64,000 bases of DNA from Caballeronia sordidicola (GTDB taxonomy: Bacteria; Pseudomonadota; Gammaproteobacteria; Burkholderiales; Burkholderiaceae). Under the pieces are notes generated by a model. It ran no database searches. It was not told the DNA's origin and saw only the letters and a program-made list of their open reading frames with translations. Positions 9,242 to 17,591 of this stretch are shown piece after piece. The stretch spans positions 1-64,000 of the forward strand of contig NZ_FCOC02000029.1 of the NCBI RefSeq assembly GCF_001544455.2, read 5' to 3'. The position numbers were made by a program, and so were the translations under genes. Numbering within the stretch: the first letter of the stretch is position 1; each line of letters begins with the position of its first letter.

Positions 9242-10403
9242 AAACCTGACGCGCGAGGCGAGCGCGCTTGCACTGAACGAAGTTCCCATCACATTCGCCA
9301 AGCCGATGTCAGCAGCCGAAGGCGAAGTCAGCCGCATCATGCAGATCTGCAATGCGTGCCGCTATTGCGAAGGCTTTTGCGCCGTGTTCCCAGCGATGAC
9401 CCGCCGCCTTGAATTCGGCCGTGCCGACGTGCATTTCCTTTCAAATCTCTGTCACAACTGCGGCGCGTGCCTGCACGCGTGCCAGTACGCGCCGCCGCAC
9501 GAGTTCGGCGTCAACGTGCCGAAGGCCATGGCCGAGGTGCGTCTGCAGACGTACGTGGACTACGCGTGGCCAGCAGGATTCGGCGCACTGTACAAGCGCA
9601 ACGGTCTGACGCTGGCGCTCGCCTTGGCCGGCGGTCTGGCACTTTTCCTTATCATGACAATGGCGTTAAAAGGCACGCTTGTCCTGCCACCACTCGCCGG
9701 AAATTTCTATGCGGTGTTCCCGCACAATACGCTGGCACTTTTGTTTGGCATGGTGTTCGTGTTCGCGATGATCGCGCTCGGCGTGGGCGTGCGGCGGTTC
9801 TGGCGTAACGAAGACCCCGGCGCAATGTCGGCGCAGGCCATCGGCGAGGCAACACACGACGTGCTGAGCCTGCGTTACCTGGGCGGTGGTCACGGAGAAG
9901 GCTGCAACAATGCCGACGACGCGTTTTCCCTCGCGCGCCGCCGCTTTCATCATCTGACGTTCTATGGCTTCATGCTGTGTTTCGCGTCTACATGCGTGGC
10001 GACGCTGTATCACTACTTTCTGAAGCTCGAAGCGCCGTACGCGCTCACGAGCGTGCCGGTCGTACTGGGTTCGCTTGGCGGGATTGGCTTGCTTGCGGGT
10101 CCAGCCGGGTTGTTATGGCTCAATTTAAAGCGCCATCCGCAACATGGCGATGCGGCGCAAAAGCCGATGGACCGCGGTTTTATCGCGTTGCTGTTGTTGA
10201 CGAGCGCAAGCGGCCTCGCGCTGCTGCTGCTGCGCGATACATCCGCGATGGCGTTATTGCTCGCGGTGCACCTTGGCATTGTCATGGCCTTGTTTTTGAC
10301 GTTGCCATATGGAAAATTCGCGCATGGTATATATCGCAGCGCAGCACTGCTGAAATGGGCCGTGGAAAAACGCCAGCCAAGCAAACTGCTAGTGGAAGAT
10401 TGA
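9228..10403 (+). CDS. tcuB: tricarballylate utilisation Fe-S membrane protein
   Basis: A 391-residue protein with two cysteine clusters near the N-terminus, CNACRYCEGFC and CHNCGACLHAC, each of the CxxCxxCxxxC form that binds a 4Fe-4S cluster. About six hydrophobic helices follow. TcuB is known to reoxidise the FAD of TcuA, passing electrons to the quinone pool. The ATG sits within the last codons of tcuA behind an AAGGAA site. Length and domain order match the CitB/TcuB family. Confidence 0.92.
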   Translation: MQSLENLTREASALALNEVPITFAKPMSAAEGEVSRIMQICNACRYCEGFCAVFPAMTRRLEFGRADVHFLSNLCHNCGACLHACQYAPPHEFGVNVPKAMAEVRLQTYVDYAWPAGFGALYKRNGLTLALALAGGLALFLIMTMALKGTLVLPPLAGNFYAVFPHNTLALLFGMVFVFAMIALGVGVRRFWRNEDPGAMSAQAIGEATHDVLSLRYLGGGHGEGCNNADDAFSLARRRFHHLTFYGFMLCFASTCVATLYHYFLKLEAPYALTSVPVVLGSLGGIGLLAGPAGLLWLNLKRHPQHGDAAQKPMDRGFIALLLLTSASGLALLLLRDTSAMALLLAVHLGIVMALFLTLPYGKFAHGIYRSAALLKWAVEKRQPSKLLVED

Positions 10404-10478
10404 CAATGAATTGATGCGGAACGGGGTCCGCCGAGCCTATCATGGCCGACGTGGCAATAAAAAAACCTAGGAGACGAC

Positions 10479-11804
10479 ATGGCAACCGGAAACGAATTTC
10501 AATCGCAGACGTTGGGCGCAACCGCGCCCAGTGTCTCGAAGCTGGGCGCGGTCCTGCGCGTCACCAGCGGCAACTTTCTCGAACAGTTCGATTTTTTCCT
10601 GTTCGGGTTCTACGCAACCTACATCGCCAAGACCTTCTTTCCGGCTGCAAGCGAGTTCGCCTCGCTGATGCAGACGTTCGCCGTGTTCGGCGCGGGTTTC
10701 CTGATGCGCCCGCTTGGCGCCATTGTGCTGGGCGCGTATATCGACAAGGTCGGTCGCCGGCGCGGACTGATCGTGACGCTGTCGATCATGGCAAGCGGCA
10801 CGATTCTGATTGCGTGCGTTCCGGGGTTTGCGACCATTGGCTTGCTGGCGCCGGCGCTGGTGCTCATCGGCCGCTTGCTGCAAGGGTTCTCGGCGGGCGC
10901 CGAACTCGGCGGCGTATCGGTTTATCTGGCGGAGATGGCGACGCCCGGCAAGAAAGGCTTTTATACGTCGTGGCAATCGGCCAGCCAGCAGGTCGCGATC
11001 GTGGTCGCGGCGGCGCTCGGCTATGCGTTGAATAGCTGGCTTTCGCCGGCGCAGATCGCGGGTTGGGGATGGCGCGTGCCGTTTTTCATCGGCTGCATGA
11101 TCGTGCCGTTTCTGTACATCCTGCGCCGGTCGCTGCAGGAGACTGCCGAGTTCCAGGCGCGCCGCCATCATCCGGCAACTGCCGAGGTCTTGCGCTCCAT
11201 GGCGACGAACTGGAAGACCGTGGTTGCCGGCATGCTGATGGTCGCGATGACCACCACCACGTTTTATCTGATCACCGTCTATACGCCGACGTTCGGCCGC
11301 GCCGTGCTGCATTTGAGCACGTCGGACAGCCTGGTCGTGACCTTGTTCGTGGGTGTATCGAACTTTATCTGGCTGCCGATTGGCGGCGCGATTTCGGATC
11401 GTATCGGACGCAAGCCCGTGCTCCTGTTCGTGTCCGCGCTGGCGGTCATCACGGCGTATCCCGCGCTCTCGTGGCTTGCGCACGATCCGAGCTTTTTGCG
11501 CATGCTCGCCGTGCTGCTGTATTTCTCGTTCTTCTTCGGCGGATATAACGGTGCGATGGTCGCGGCTCTCACCGAAGTAATGCCCGTCAATGTTCGCGTG
11601 GCGGGTTTCTCGCTGGCGTTCAGCCTTGCAACGGCGATCTTTGGCGGCTTCACGCCAGCGGTATCGACTTACCTGATCCAGGCAACCGGCGACAAAGCTG
11701 CGCCCGCGTACTGGCTCATTTTTGCCGCAGTGTGCGGGTTCTTTGCCACGGTTGCCTTGTACCGGCGAGGCGGCGCCGCGGAATTGCAGGCGAAGCTGGG
11801 GTAG
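10479..11804 (+). CDS. tcuC: MFS tricarballylate/citrate:proton symporter
   Basis: A 441-residue major facilitator of the metabolite:H+ symporter family with about twelve transmembrane helices. Family motifs include GAGFLMRPLGAIVLG in the first half and the loop DKVGRRRGL. It closes the tcu operon, 75 bases after tcuB, with a GGAGACGAC site before ATG, and would import tricarballylate or citrate. A strong GC-rich hairpin follows the stop. Substrate preference is inferred from context, since citrate carriers of this family are very similar. Confidence 0.9.
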   Translation: MATGNEFQSQTLGATAPSVSKLGAVLRVTSGNFLEQFDFFLFGFYATYIAKTFFPAASEFASLMQTFAVFGAGFLMRPLGAIVLGAYIDKVGRRRGLIVTLSIMASGTILIACVPGFATIGLLAPALVLIGRLLQGFSAGAELGGVSVYLAEMATPGKKGFYTSWQSASQQVAIVVAAALGYALNSWLSPAQIAGWGWRVPFFIGCMIVPFLYILRRSLQETAEFQARRHHPATAEVLRSMATNWKTVVAGMLMVAMTTTTFYLITVYTPTFGRAVLHLSTSDSLVVTLFVGVSNFIWLPIGGAISDRIGRKPVLLFVSALAVITAYPALSWLAHDPSFLRMLAVLLYFSFFFGGYNGAMVAALTEVMPVNVRVAGFSLAFSLATAIFGGFTPAVSTYLIQATGDKAAPAYWLIFAAVCGFFATVALYRRGGAAELQAKLG

Positions 11805-11815
11805 GAAAATGACCC

Positions 11816-11843
11816 GCGCGGCCGATGTGGTTATCGGCCGCGC
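11816..11843. terminator. hairpin ending the tcu operon
   Basis: A perfect 11-base stem, GCGCGGCCGAT and ATCGGCCGCGC, with a six-base loop lies 12 bases after the tcuC stop. Only a short ATTT follows, so it is a weak intrinsic terminator on the plus strand. It may also serve the convergent DJ-1/PfpI gene. Confidence 0.6.
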
Positions 11844-11887
11844 ATTTAAGACCGTCGGCGCTTACCGCATACCCGGCCCATGTCAGC

Positions 11888-12469
11888 CTAGAGTTTGATC
11901 TCCGTTCCAAGCCGCGCCAGAAACTGCCCGAGCCATTGCGGATGCGCAGGCCATGCGGGCGCCGTGACGAAGTTGCCGTCCGTAACCGCACTATCCACTT
12001 GAATCTCCGCATATTCACCGCCGGCAAGACGCACTTCCGGCGCGCACGCCGGATAAGCCGAAATGCGTTTGCCGCGAATCACGTCCGCAGCGGCCAGCAG
12101 TTGCGCACCATGACAAACAGCGGCAATGGGTTTCTGTGCATCGGCGAAATGCCGGACGACTTCAATCACACGACTATTCAAGCGCAGATATTCGGGCGCG
12201 CGGCCGCCCGCGATCATCAATGCGTCATAACTGGCGGGATCGATGTCGTCGAAACTCGCGTTCAGCGTAAAGAGATGTCCGGGTTTTTCCGTATAGGTCT
12301 GATCCCCTTCGAAGTCATGGATCGCGGTCTTGATCGTGTCCCCGCTCTTCTTGCCGGGGCACACTGCATGCACGGAATGACCCACCATCTGCAGCGCCTG
12401 GAACGGCACCATCGTTTCATAATCTTCGGCGAAATCACCGGTCAGAAACAGAATCTTCTTGGCTGCCAT
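11888..12469 (-). CDS. DJ-1/PfpI family protein
   Basis: A 193-residue single-domain protein of the DJ-1/PfpI superfamily. The nucleophile elbow AAVCHGAQ places the reactive cysteine at residue 119 next to His120, and Glu15 in GDFAEDYE is the conserved acidic partner. Members act as glyoxalase III, deglycase-like or stress-protective enzymes, or as proteases in archaea; the sequence does not decide which. Size matches bacterial YhbO/PfpI proteins. It is convergent with tcuC and divergent from the downstream flavin monooxygenase. Confidence 0.85.
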   Translation of the reverse strand: MAAKKILFLTGDFAEDYETMVPFQALQMVGHSVHAVCPGKKSGDTIKTAIHDFEGDQTYTEKPGHLFTLNASFDDIDPASYDALMIAGGRAPEYLRLNSRVIEVVRHFADAQKPIAAVCHGAQLLAAADVIRGKRISAYPACAPEVRLAGGEYAEIQVDSAVTDGNFVTAPAWPAHPQWLGQFLARLGTEIKL

Positions 12470-12715
12470 CTTGCTCTCCCATCAAAGAGATCACGCAGGA
12501 AACCGGTCCGCCCGGACCGGCGCTCGTAGCTATCTTAGCGCGTATGAGACGCGCGGGACCCGGCGATTCAGGCGGAAAAATCAGGCGTGTACCATGAAGC
12601 GCCCGCTGCATTCATGGAATGCAAATATCAATTCGATGGTTCGCCGAAGCGCCTGGCCGTGCGATGCTTTTGCGCCCTCGGCGTCTCTTATCCATCGTTC
12701 TTCACGTGGACTTCC

Positions 12716-14113
12716 ATGAGCAAGAAAAAGATTCTTCTGAATGCGTTCAACATGAATTGCGTCGGCCACATCAATCACGGCCTATGGACGCATCCGCGTG
12801 ACCGCTCGACCGATTACCGCAAGCTTTCGTACTGGACGGACCTCGCCCGGCTGCTCGAGAAAGGCCTGTTCGACGGACTTTTCATCGCGGATATTGTGGG
12901 CGTCTACGACGTGTATCAGCAGTCCGCCGACCTGACCTTGAAAGAGTCGGTCCAGCTTCCCGTCAACGACCCCATGATGCTCGTCTCGGCCATGGCCGCC
13001 GTGACCCGTCACCTTGGCTTTGGCATTACGGTGAACCTCACCTACGAAGCGCCCTACTTGCTTGCACGGCGCTTCTCGACGCTCGACCATCTGAGCGACG
13101 GACGTATTGGCTGGAACATTGTCACGGGCTATCTCGACAGCGCCGCGCTCGCCATGGGCTTGACCGAACAGATCGCCCACGACGAGCGCTATGACCGCGC
13201 GGACGAGTATCTCGACGTGCTCTACAAGCTCTGGGAAGGCAGTTGGCAGGACAACGCGGTTGTGCGCGACCGCGAAGCGCGAGTCTTCGCTGATCCTGCA
13301 AGAGTACACAAGGTGAATCACCATGGGCGTTATTACAACGTCGAGGGTTACCACTTGTCGGAGCCCTCGCCGCAGCGCACCCCCGTGCTCTTCCAGGCGG
13401 GGTCATCGGGCCGCGGCCAGGCGTTTGCGACGCGTCACGCCGAGTGTGTCTTCGTATCGAGTCAAAGCAAGGAAGGCACGAAAAAACTCGTCGATGCACT
13501 GCGCCGGCAAGCCGCCGAGGCTGGCCGCAACCCCGCTGACCTGAAGATCTTCATGGGCGTGACCGTCGTGGTCGGCCGCACGCGGGCAGAGGCGCAAGCG
13601 AAGTTTGCCGAGTATGCGCGCCACGCGAGCCCTGAAGCCGGGCTGGCGCATTTCGCGGCGGGAACGGGTATCGATTATTCGACCTTCAATCCCGACGACG
13701 AAATCCAGCCGCCAGGCGCCCCGAAAAGCCGCGGGATCGAGTCCTCCGTGCAGCGCGTCACCGACGGTCAATCCGGCTGGACAGTACGGCGTCTGCTCGA
13801 CCAGTTGAAGCTCGGCGGACGCTATACGACCATCGTCGGCGACGCGGCGGACGTAGCCGACGCGCTCGAATCATGGGTGAACGAAACGGGCGTGGACGGC
13901 TTCAACCTGACCCGTACGGTGACGCCGGAAAGCTACGAGGATTTCATCGATCTGGTGATTCCGGAACTGCAGGCAAGGGGTATCTACAAAACGTCCTACG
14001 CAGATGGCACGCTGCGTGAGAAGCTCTTCGGCGGCACCGCGCATTTGCCGAAAGAACATGCGGGCGCCTCGTTCCGCGATCTGTCCGCAGTCCAAGGCGC
14101 GCCACTCAAGTAA
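12716..14113 (+). CDS. NtaA/SnaA/DszA-family flavin-dependent monooxygenase
   Basis: A 465-residue luciferase-like (LLM class) monooxygenase that would use reduced FMN from a separate reductase. The N-terminus (KKILLNAFNMNCVGHINHGLW) and blocks such as ARRFSTLDHLSDGRIGWNIVT are characteristic of the NtaA/SnaA/DszA group, which act on aminopolycarboxylates, sulfones and similar compounds. The start at 12716 matches the family; an in-frame extension to 12587 is unrelated. The ribosome binding site is weak. The upstream region contains a palindrome, CCGGTCCG-CC-CGGACCGG (12503-12520), a possible operator. No flavin reductase or transporter is adjacent, so the substrate is unknown. Confidence 0.85.
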   Translation: MSKKKILLNAFNMNCVGHINHGLWTHPRDRSTDYRKLSYWTDLARLLEKGLFDGLFIADIVGVYDVYQQSADLTLKESVQLPVNDPMMLVSAMAAVTRHLGFGITVNLTYEAPYLLARRFSTLDHLSDGRIGWNIVTGYLDSAALAMGLTEQIAHDERYDRADEYLDVLYKLWEGSWQDNAVVRDREARVFADPARVHKVNHHGRYYNVEGYHLSEPSPQRTPVLFQAGSSGRGQAFATRHAECVFVSSQSKEGTKKLVDALRRQAAEAGRNPADLKIFMGVTVVVGRTRAEAQAKFAEYARHASPEAGLAHFAAGTGIDYSTFNPDDEIQPPGAPKSRGIESSVQRVTDGQSGWTVRRLLDQLKLGGRYTTIVGDAADVADALESWVNETGVDGFNLTRTVTPESYEDFIDLVIPELQARGIYKTSYADGTLREKLFGGTAHLPKEHAGASFRDLSAVQGAPLK

Positions 14114-14404
14114 GCGCGTGTGGATTCGGCAATCCGCCACATCAGCACGTGAGCATTGCTGGATCCATAAGGACGACAAAGTCATTCGCATTCCTCAGAC
14201 AATTGCTTTGCTGGCGCCCAGGGTTTTCCCTCTATCGCCCTTGGACTGGGGCGCGCGTTGTTTTCAAGTTTTCGACTAAACAGTCGTTATAAAAGGAGCA
14301 CGCAATCCGGAGCCGTGTCAATACACCAAATCACGGGCCATACAACGCGTGCCACTGCAGGTTTTGGTGGCATTATTCGTTGTAACTAATCACTGTAATC
14401 CTTC

Positions 14405-15811
14405 ATGGAAGCGTTTTCGTCGAGTCAGAGGCATCTTTATTATGTAGGCGACCCCTTGACGCTAGAGGTTCGCTCACTGATGGATGCGCGCGGCTGGACG
14501 GTCAGGAACTCGGAACTGGGGCGGGATCTCGAGAGTTTTTCATCTACGCCGAGCGGGGGATTACTCGACTTTTCGTCCCGCCACATTCAGTCGAACCTGC
14601 GTCAGGCTGAAACGCTGTTATCGATCAAGACCATTGGCTGGGTGGCGCTCCTCACACCCGCCCAGCTCGACAACGAGACAATCCGCCGGCTCGTGCGCGA
14701 TTTCTGCTTCGACTACGTCACGCTTCCGGCTTCGGGCGAACGCATCCTGAACGCGCTTGGACATGCGTATGGCATTGCTGCATTGCACGATGGCGGCGCA
14801 AGCGGCGGCGTAGTGGGCGCAACGCTGGGCAACGTACACGCCCAAGCCAGCAGCCACGCCGAAGGCGAAATGATCGGCTCGTGCGACGCCATGCTCGCGC
14901 TGTTCCGTGCAATCCGCAAAGTGGCCATCACCGACGCGCCCGTCTTCATCTCCGGCGAGTCGGGCACGGGCAAGGAACTTACGGCCGCCGCCATCCACCA
15001 GCATTCGACACGTCGCGACCAGCCCTTTGTGGCGATCAATTGCGGTGCAATCCCCACACATCTGCTTCAATCCGAATTATTCGGCTATGAGCGCGGCGCG
15101 TTCACGGGCGCGAACCAGCGCAAGATCGGCCGGGTGGAAGCGGCGAATGGCGGCACGCTGTTCCTCGATGAAATCGGCGACCTGCCGCTCGAAAGCCAGG
15201 CGAGCCTGCTGCGTTTTTTGCAGGAACGCAAGGTCGAGCGGTTGGGCGGACACGGCTCCACGCCTGTGGACGTACGCATCATTTCAGCCACCCACGTGGA
15301 CATGCAGACGGCCATGGCCGAAAGCCGGTTTCGCGCCGACCTGTACCACCGTTTGTGCGTACTTCAAATCGATGAACCGCCGCTTCGTGCGCGCGGCAAG
15401 GACATCGAATTGCTCGCAAAGCACATGCTCGACCGCTTCAAGAAGGACGCGCACCGGCCGTTGCGCGGCTTCGCGCCGGACGCGGTTGCCGCGCTTCACA
15501 ATTATTCGTGGCCGGGGAACGTGCGCGAGTTAATCAACCGCGTGCGGCGCGCGATCGTCATGGCCGAGGGACGGCTGATCGGCGCGCATGATCTCGAACT
15601 GGGCGAATTCGCCGAGCCCGCCCCCACTTCGCTCGCGCAAGCGCGCGAAGCTGGAGAGCGGCAGGCAATTGAAATGGCGTTGCTCAGGAATCGCGGACGT
15701 CTTGGCGAGGCCGCAAAGGAACTGGGCGTGTCGCGCGTCACGCTGTACAGGATCTTGTCGGCATACAGCATGCGCGACGCAACGACCTCGCCGGGAGTGG
15801 ATGTCGAGTGA
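14405..15811 (+). CDS. VpsR-like sigma-54 dependent regulator
   Basis: A 468-residue bacterial enhancer-binding protein. Residues 1 to about 130 form a degenerate receiver-like domain without the phosphorylatable aspartate pattern, as in VpsR of Vibrio and BerB of Burkholderia, which respond to cyclic-di-GMP. The central AAA+ domain has Walker A GESGTGKE near residue 183 and the sigma-54 contact loop GAFTGA near 231. A Fis-type helix-turn-helix lies at about 425-455. Neighbouring glycosyltransferase and membrane-protein genes fit a role in exopolysaccharide or biofilm control (inference). The roughly 290 bases upstream hold no gene but contain an inverted repeat TGCCAC / GTGGCA (about 14350-14372) that could be an operator. 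Confidence 0.85.
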   Translation: MEAFSSSQRHLYYVGDPLTLEVRSLMDARGWTVRNSELGRDLESFSSTPSGGLLDFSSRHIQSNLRQAETLLSIKTIGWVALLTPAQLDNETIRRLVRDFCFDYVTLPASGERILNALGHAYGIAALHDGGASGGVVGATLGNVHAQASSHAEGEMIGSCDAMLALFRAIRKVAITDAPVFISGESGTGKELTAAAIHQHSTRRDQPFVAINCGAIPTHLLQSELFGYERGAFTGANQRKIGRVEAANGGTLFLDEIGDLPLESQASLLRFLQERKVERLGGHGSTPVDVRIISATHVDMQTAMAESRFRADLYHRLCVLQIDEPPLRARGKDIELLAKHMLDRFKKDAHRPLRGFAPDAVAALHNYSWPGNVRELINRVRRAIVMAEGRLIGAHDLELGEFAEPAPTSLAQAREAGERQAIEMALLRNRGRLGEAAKELGVSRVTLYRILSAYSMRDATTSPGVDVE

Positions 15812-15823
15812 ATACGCGCTGGT

Positions 15824-15964
15824 CTAGTCCGGCCAGCGCGGCTTGACGCTCAACGCTTCAGGCCATCGGCGGGGAAAAAAGTCCTTGCAAGCGGCAATCA
15901 TCTGATAAACCCACCCAATCGCCAGCACCAGCAGCAGGGCGCCCAGTCTTTCGTCGTCTCGCAT
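15824..15964 (-). CDS. small single-pass membrane protein (46 aa)
   Basis: A 46-residue frame with a strong GGGGGGAAGAG site directly before its ATG. The N-terminus MRDDERL is charged, residues 7-26 (LGALLLVLAIGWVYQMIAAC) form one transmembrane helix, and a basic tail FPRRWPEALSVKPRWP follows, predicting the tail in the cytoplasm. It is too short for most gene callers. It lies between the sigma-54 regulator gene (convergent) and the glycosyltransferase gene (same strand, 92 bases upstream), so it may be cotranscribed with the latter. Function unknown. Confidence 0.65.
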   Translation of the reverse strand: MRDDERLGALLLVLAIGWVYQMIAACKDFFPRRWPEALSVKPRWPD

Positions 15965-16056
15965 CTCTTCCCCCCGGTTATTTTTTCAGGGCCTGTCCTC
16001 GCAGGCATAACCGTAAGCATACTTATTAATTTACACCACGCTCTGTTCGCTAGCGC

Positions 16057-17238
16057 TCAAGACACGGTCCATCTCTTGTGCGGGTTGCGTTTGATTGGCG
16101 TTGTGGTTCCGGGCCGCGCCAGCGACGTGACGCCCTCTCTGAATGCCGCGTCGCGCAGCATCTGATGCGTCAGGGCGACGTGCTGGCGCGCGTAGCCCCG
16201 CGTAGTCAGCTCTTTCGATACCAGCTCCTGCTGCGCGCGGACGATGCGCGCGGTCGTGCCATCGGGATCGGCGGCCAACGCGGCAACCGTCTCGCGCAGC
16301 GAGTGCGGATCGTGAACCGGGACGTACGAGACCGCGTCGTGCGAGAAATAATCCTTGAGTCCGCCGATGTCCGTTGCAATCACCAGCTTGCCAGCCATCA
16401 CGCCTTCCAGCACCACGGTGATTCCCGACGCATGATGATTCGGATGCAGTGGCACCACGATCACATCAGCCCATTCATAGAGCTTGCGCTGCTCGTCGAT
16501 ACCGGTCACCGGTGCGACCACGACGTTGTCGGCTTCGCTTGGACGCGGCACCTTGCGCTGTGTTGCAAGCCGCGCGGAGAAGCGCTTGTCGTTCTCGAAG
16601 GCTTCCATGAAAGTCTGCCAGTCGCGATCGCGGTCATTGCCTAGGGCGGCGACGCGCAACGGTGCGTGCGGACGCCACTGCGTGACCGGCTGCAAAGGGA
16701 AGTCTTCCGTGCCGATGCCGTAGAGCACGACGGTCGCATCGCGGTTCCAGAACCTCCTGACGAGCGCGGCGTTGTCGTGAGTAAGCGTTGTCAACAGGTC
16801 CGCCCGGTTGAGCAGCACCTTGTAGATGGCGCGCTTGACTACGCCGAGCGAGTTCCAGATATCGAGCAGCCAGACGCTTTGCGCAAGCAGCAGCGGTTTG
16901 GGTCCGCGTTTGAGCATCAGCAACAATGCGGCCGACAAATATTCGCGCTCGGTGTGTGTCCAGATGACATCGGCTTCGAGCAAGGCGGTGCGATTGCGGA
17001 ACGTATGAATGAGATCGCAGCCAAGGAGCGCTTTCAGGCCGCGCCGGATCAAGCGCATCGCGCGCCCTTCGGGATGGTCCTGCGAATACGACAACGCCAG
17101 GGAATTCGATTCGGCATGGTGATATCCGTACAGGCAACCCACGTTGTCATCCTTGCGATAACGGCTCGGGTCGACGCCGTAATACAGATGCACGTGGACC
17201 TTTGCCGGCACGCTCGCCGCAGTGCTCTTCGATGCCAT
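16057..17238 (-). CDS. GT-B family glycosyltransferase
   Basis: A 393-residue cytoplasmic or membrane-associated glycosyltransferase of GT-B fold (family 4-like). The C-terminal half carries the nucleotide-sugar region: YEWADVIVVPLHPNHHASGITVVLEGVMAGKLVIATDIGG, reported here only as positions of about 270-310, with the acidic EGVMAGK motif typical of retaining enzymes. A family match to polysaccharide or lipopolysaccharide assembly is likely. The neighbouring VpsR-like regulator suggests exopolysaccharide synthesis, but no polymerase or export genes are nearby, so it looks like an isolated transferase. Donor and acceptor cannot be told. Confidence 0.82.
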   Translation of the reverse strand: MASKSTAASVPAKVHVHLYYGVDPSRYRKDDNVGCLYGYHHAESNSLALSYSQDHPEGRAMRLIRRGLKALLGCDLIHTFRNRTALLEADVIWTHTEREYLSAALLLMLKRGPKPLLLAQSVWLLDIWNSLGVVKRAIYKVLLNRADLLTTLTHDNAALVRRFWNRDATVVLYGIGTEDFPLQPVTQWRPHAPLRVAALGNDRDRDWQTFMEAFENDKRFSARLATQRKVPRPSEADNVVVAPVTGIDEQRKLYEWADVIVVPLHPNHHASGITVVLEGVMAGKLVIATDIGGLKDYFSHDAVSYVPVHDPHSLRETVAALAADPDGTTARIVRAQQELVSKELTTRGYARQHVALTHQMLRDAAFREGVTSLARPGTTTPIKRNPHKRWTVS

Positions 17239-17591
17239 CTTTCCCCCGATAAAAAATCCCTGGCCTGCACGCCGGCCATGTCAAGGAACGCATCGTACAG
17301 GGACCGTGGACATCGTCCAGCATGACCTGTCATGCAACGTAGGGTGGACCACATAACGCAAGGGGCGCCTGCATGATCGGGGTTCTTGCCCTTCCAATCG
17401 AATCTCGATGCCGCGGCTTGACACTACCTGACACATCGGGCGCATCTATTTGTCCCGCTATAAGTGGCGCGACACATAGCGGGCATCGTTGATCCGGTTT
17501 CGAGGCACATCTGTTCGCCTCACAACATTCATCGTATTACCCCCGTTGATAAATTCCGCTCGCATTCAAATAACAGATACCGGGGCGTACC
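17239..17591. other. intergenic region between divergent glycosyltransferase and autotransporter genes
   Basis: About 350 bases without a supported gene. It should contain the promoters of both divergent genes. A TTGACA at 17418-17423 is a candidate -35 element for the autotransporter, but no -10 element at normal spacing is convincing. No repeat or RNA structure stands out. Confidence 0.4.

Noticed and set aside
7628..9352. A 574-residue minus-strand open frame across tcuA
   Set aside because: It is opposite to a clear FAD enzyme, lacks recognisable domains and is a typical shadow of high GC coding sequence.
10467..11483. A 338-residue minus-strand frame opposite tcuC
   Set aside because: Low-complexity charged sequence; the plus strand encodes a full MFS transporter.
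14330..14404. A sigma-54 -24/-12 promoter before the VpsR-like gene
   Set aside because: TGGCATTATTCGTTGTA lacks the GC at the required distance from GG.
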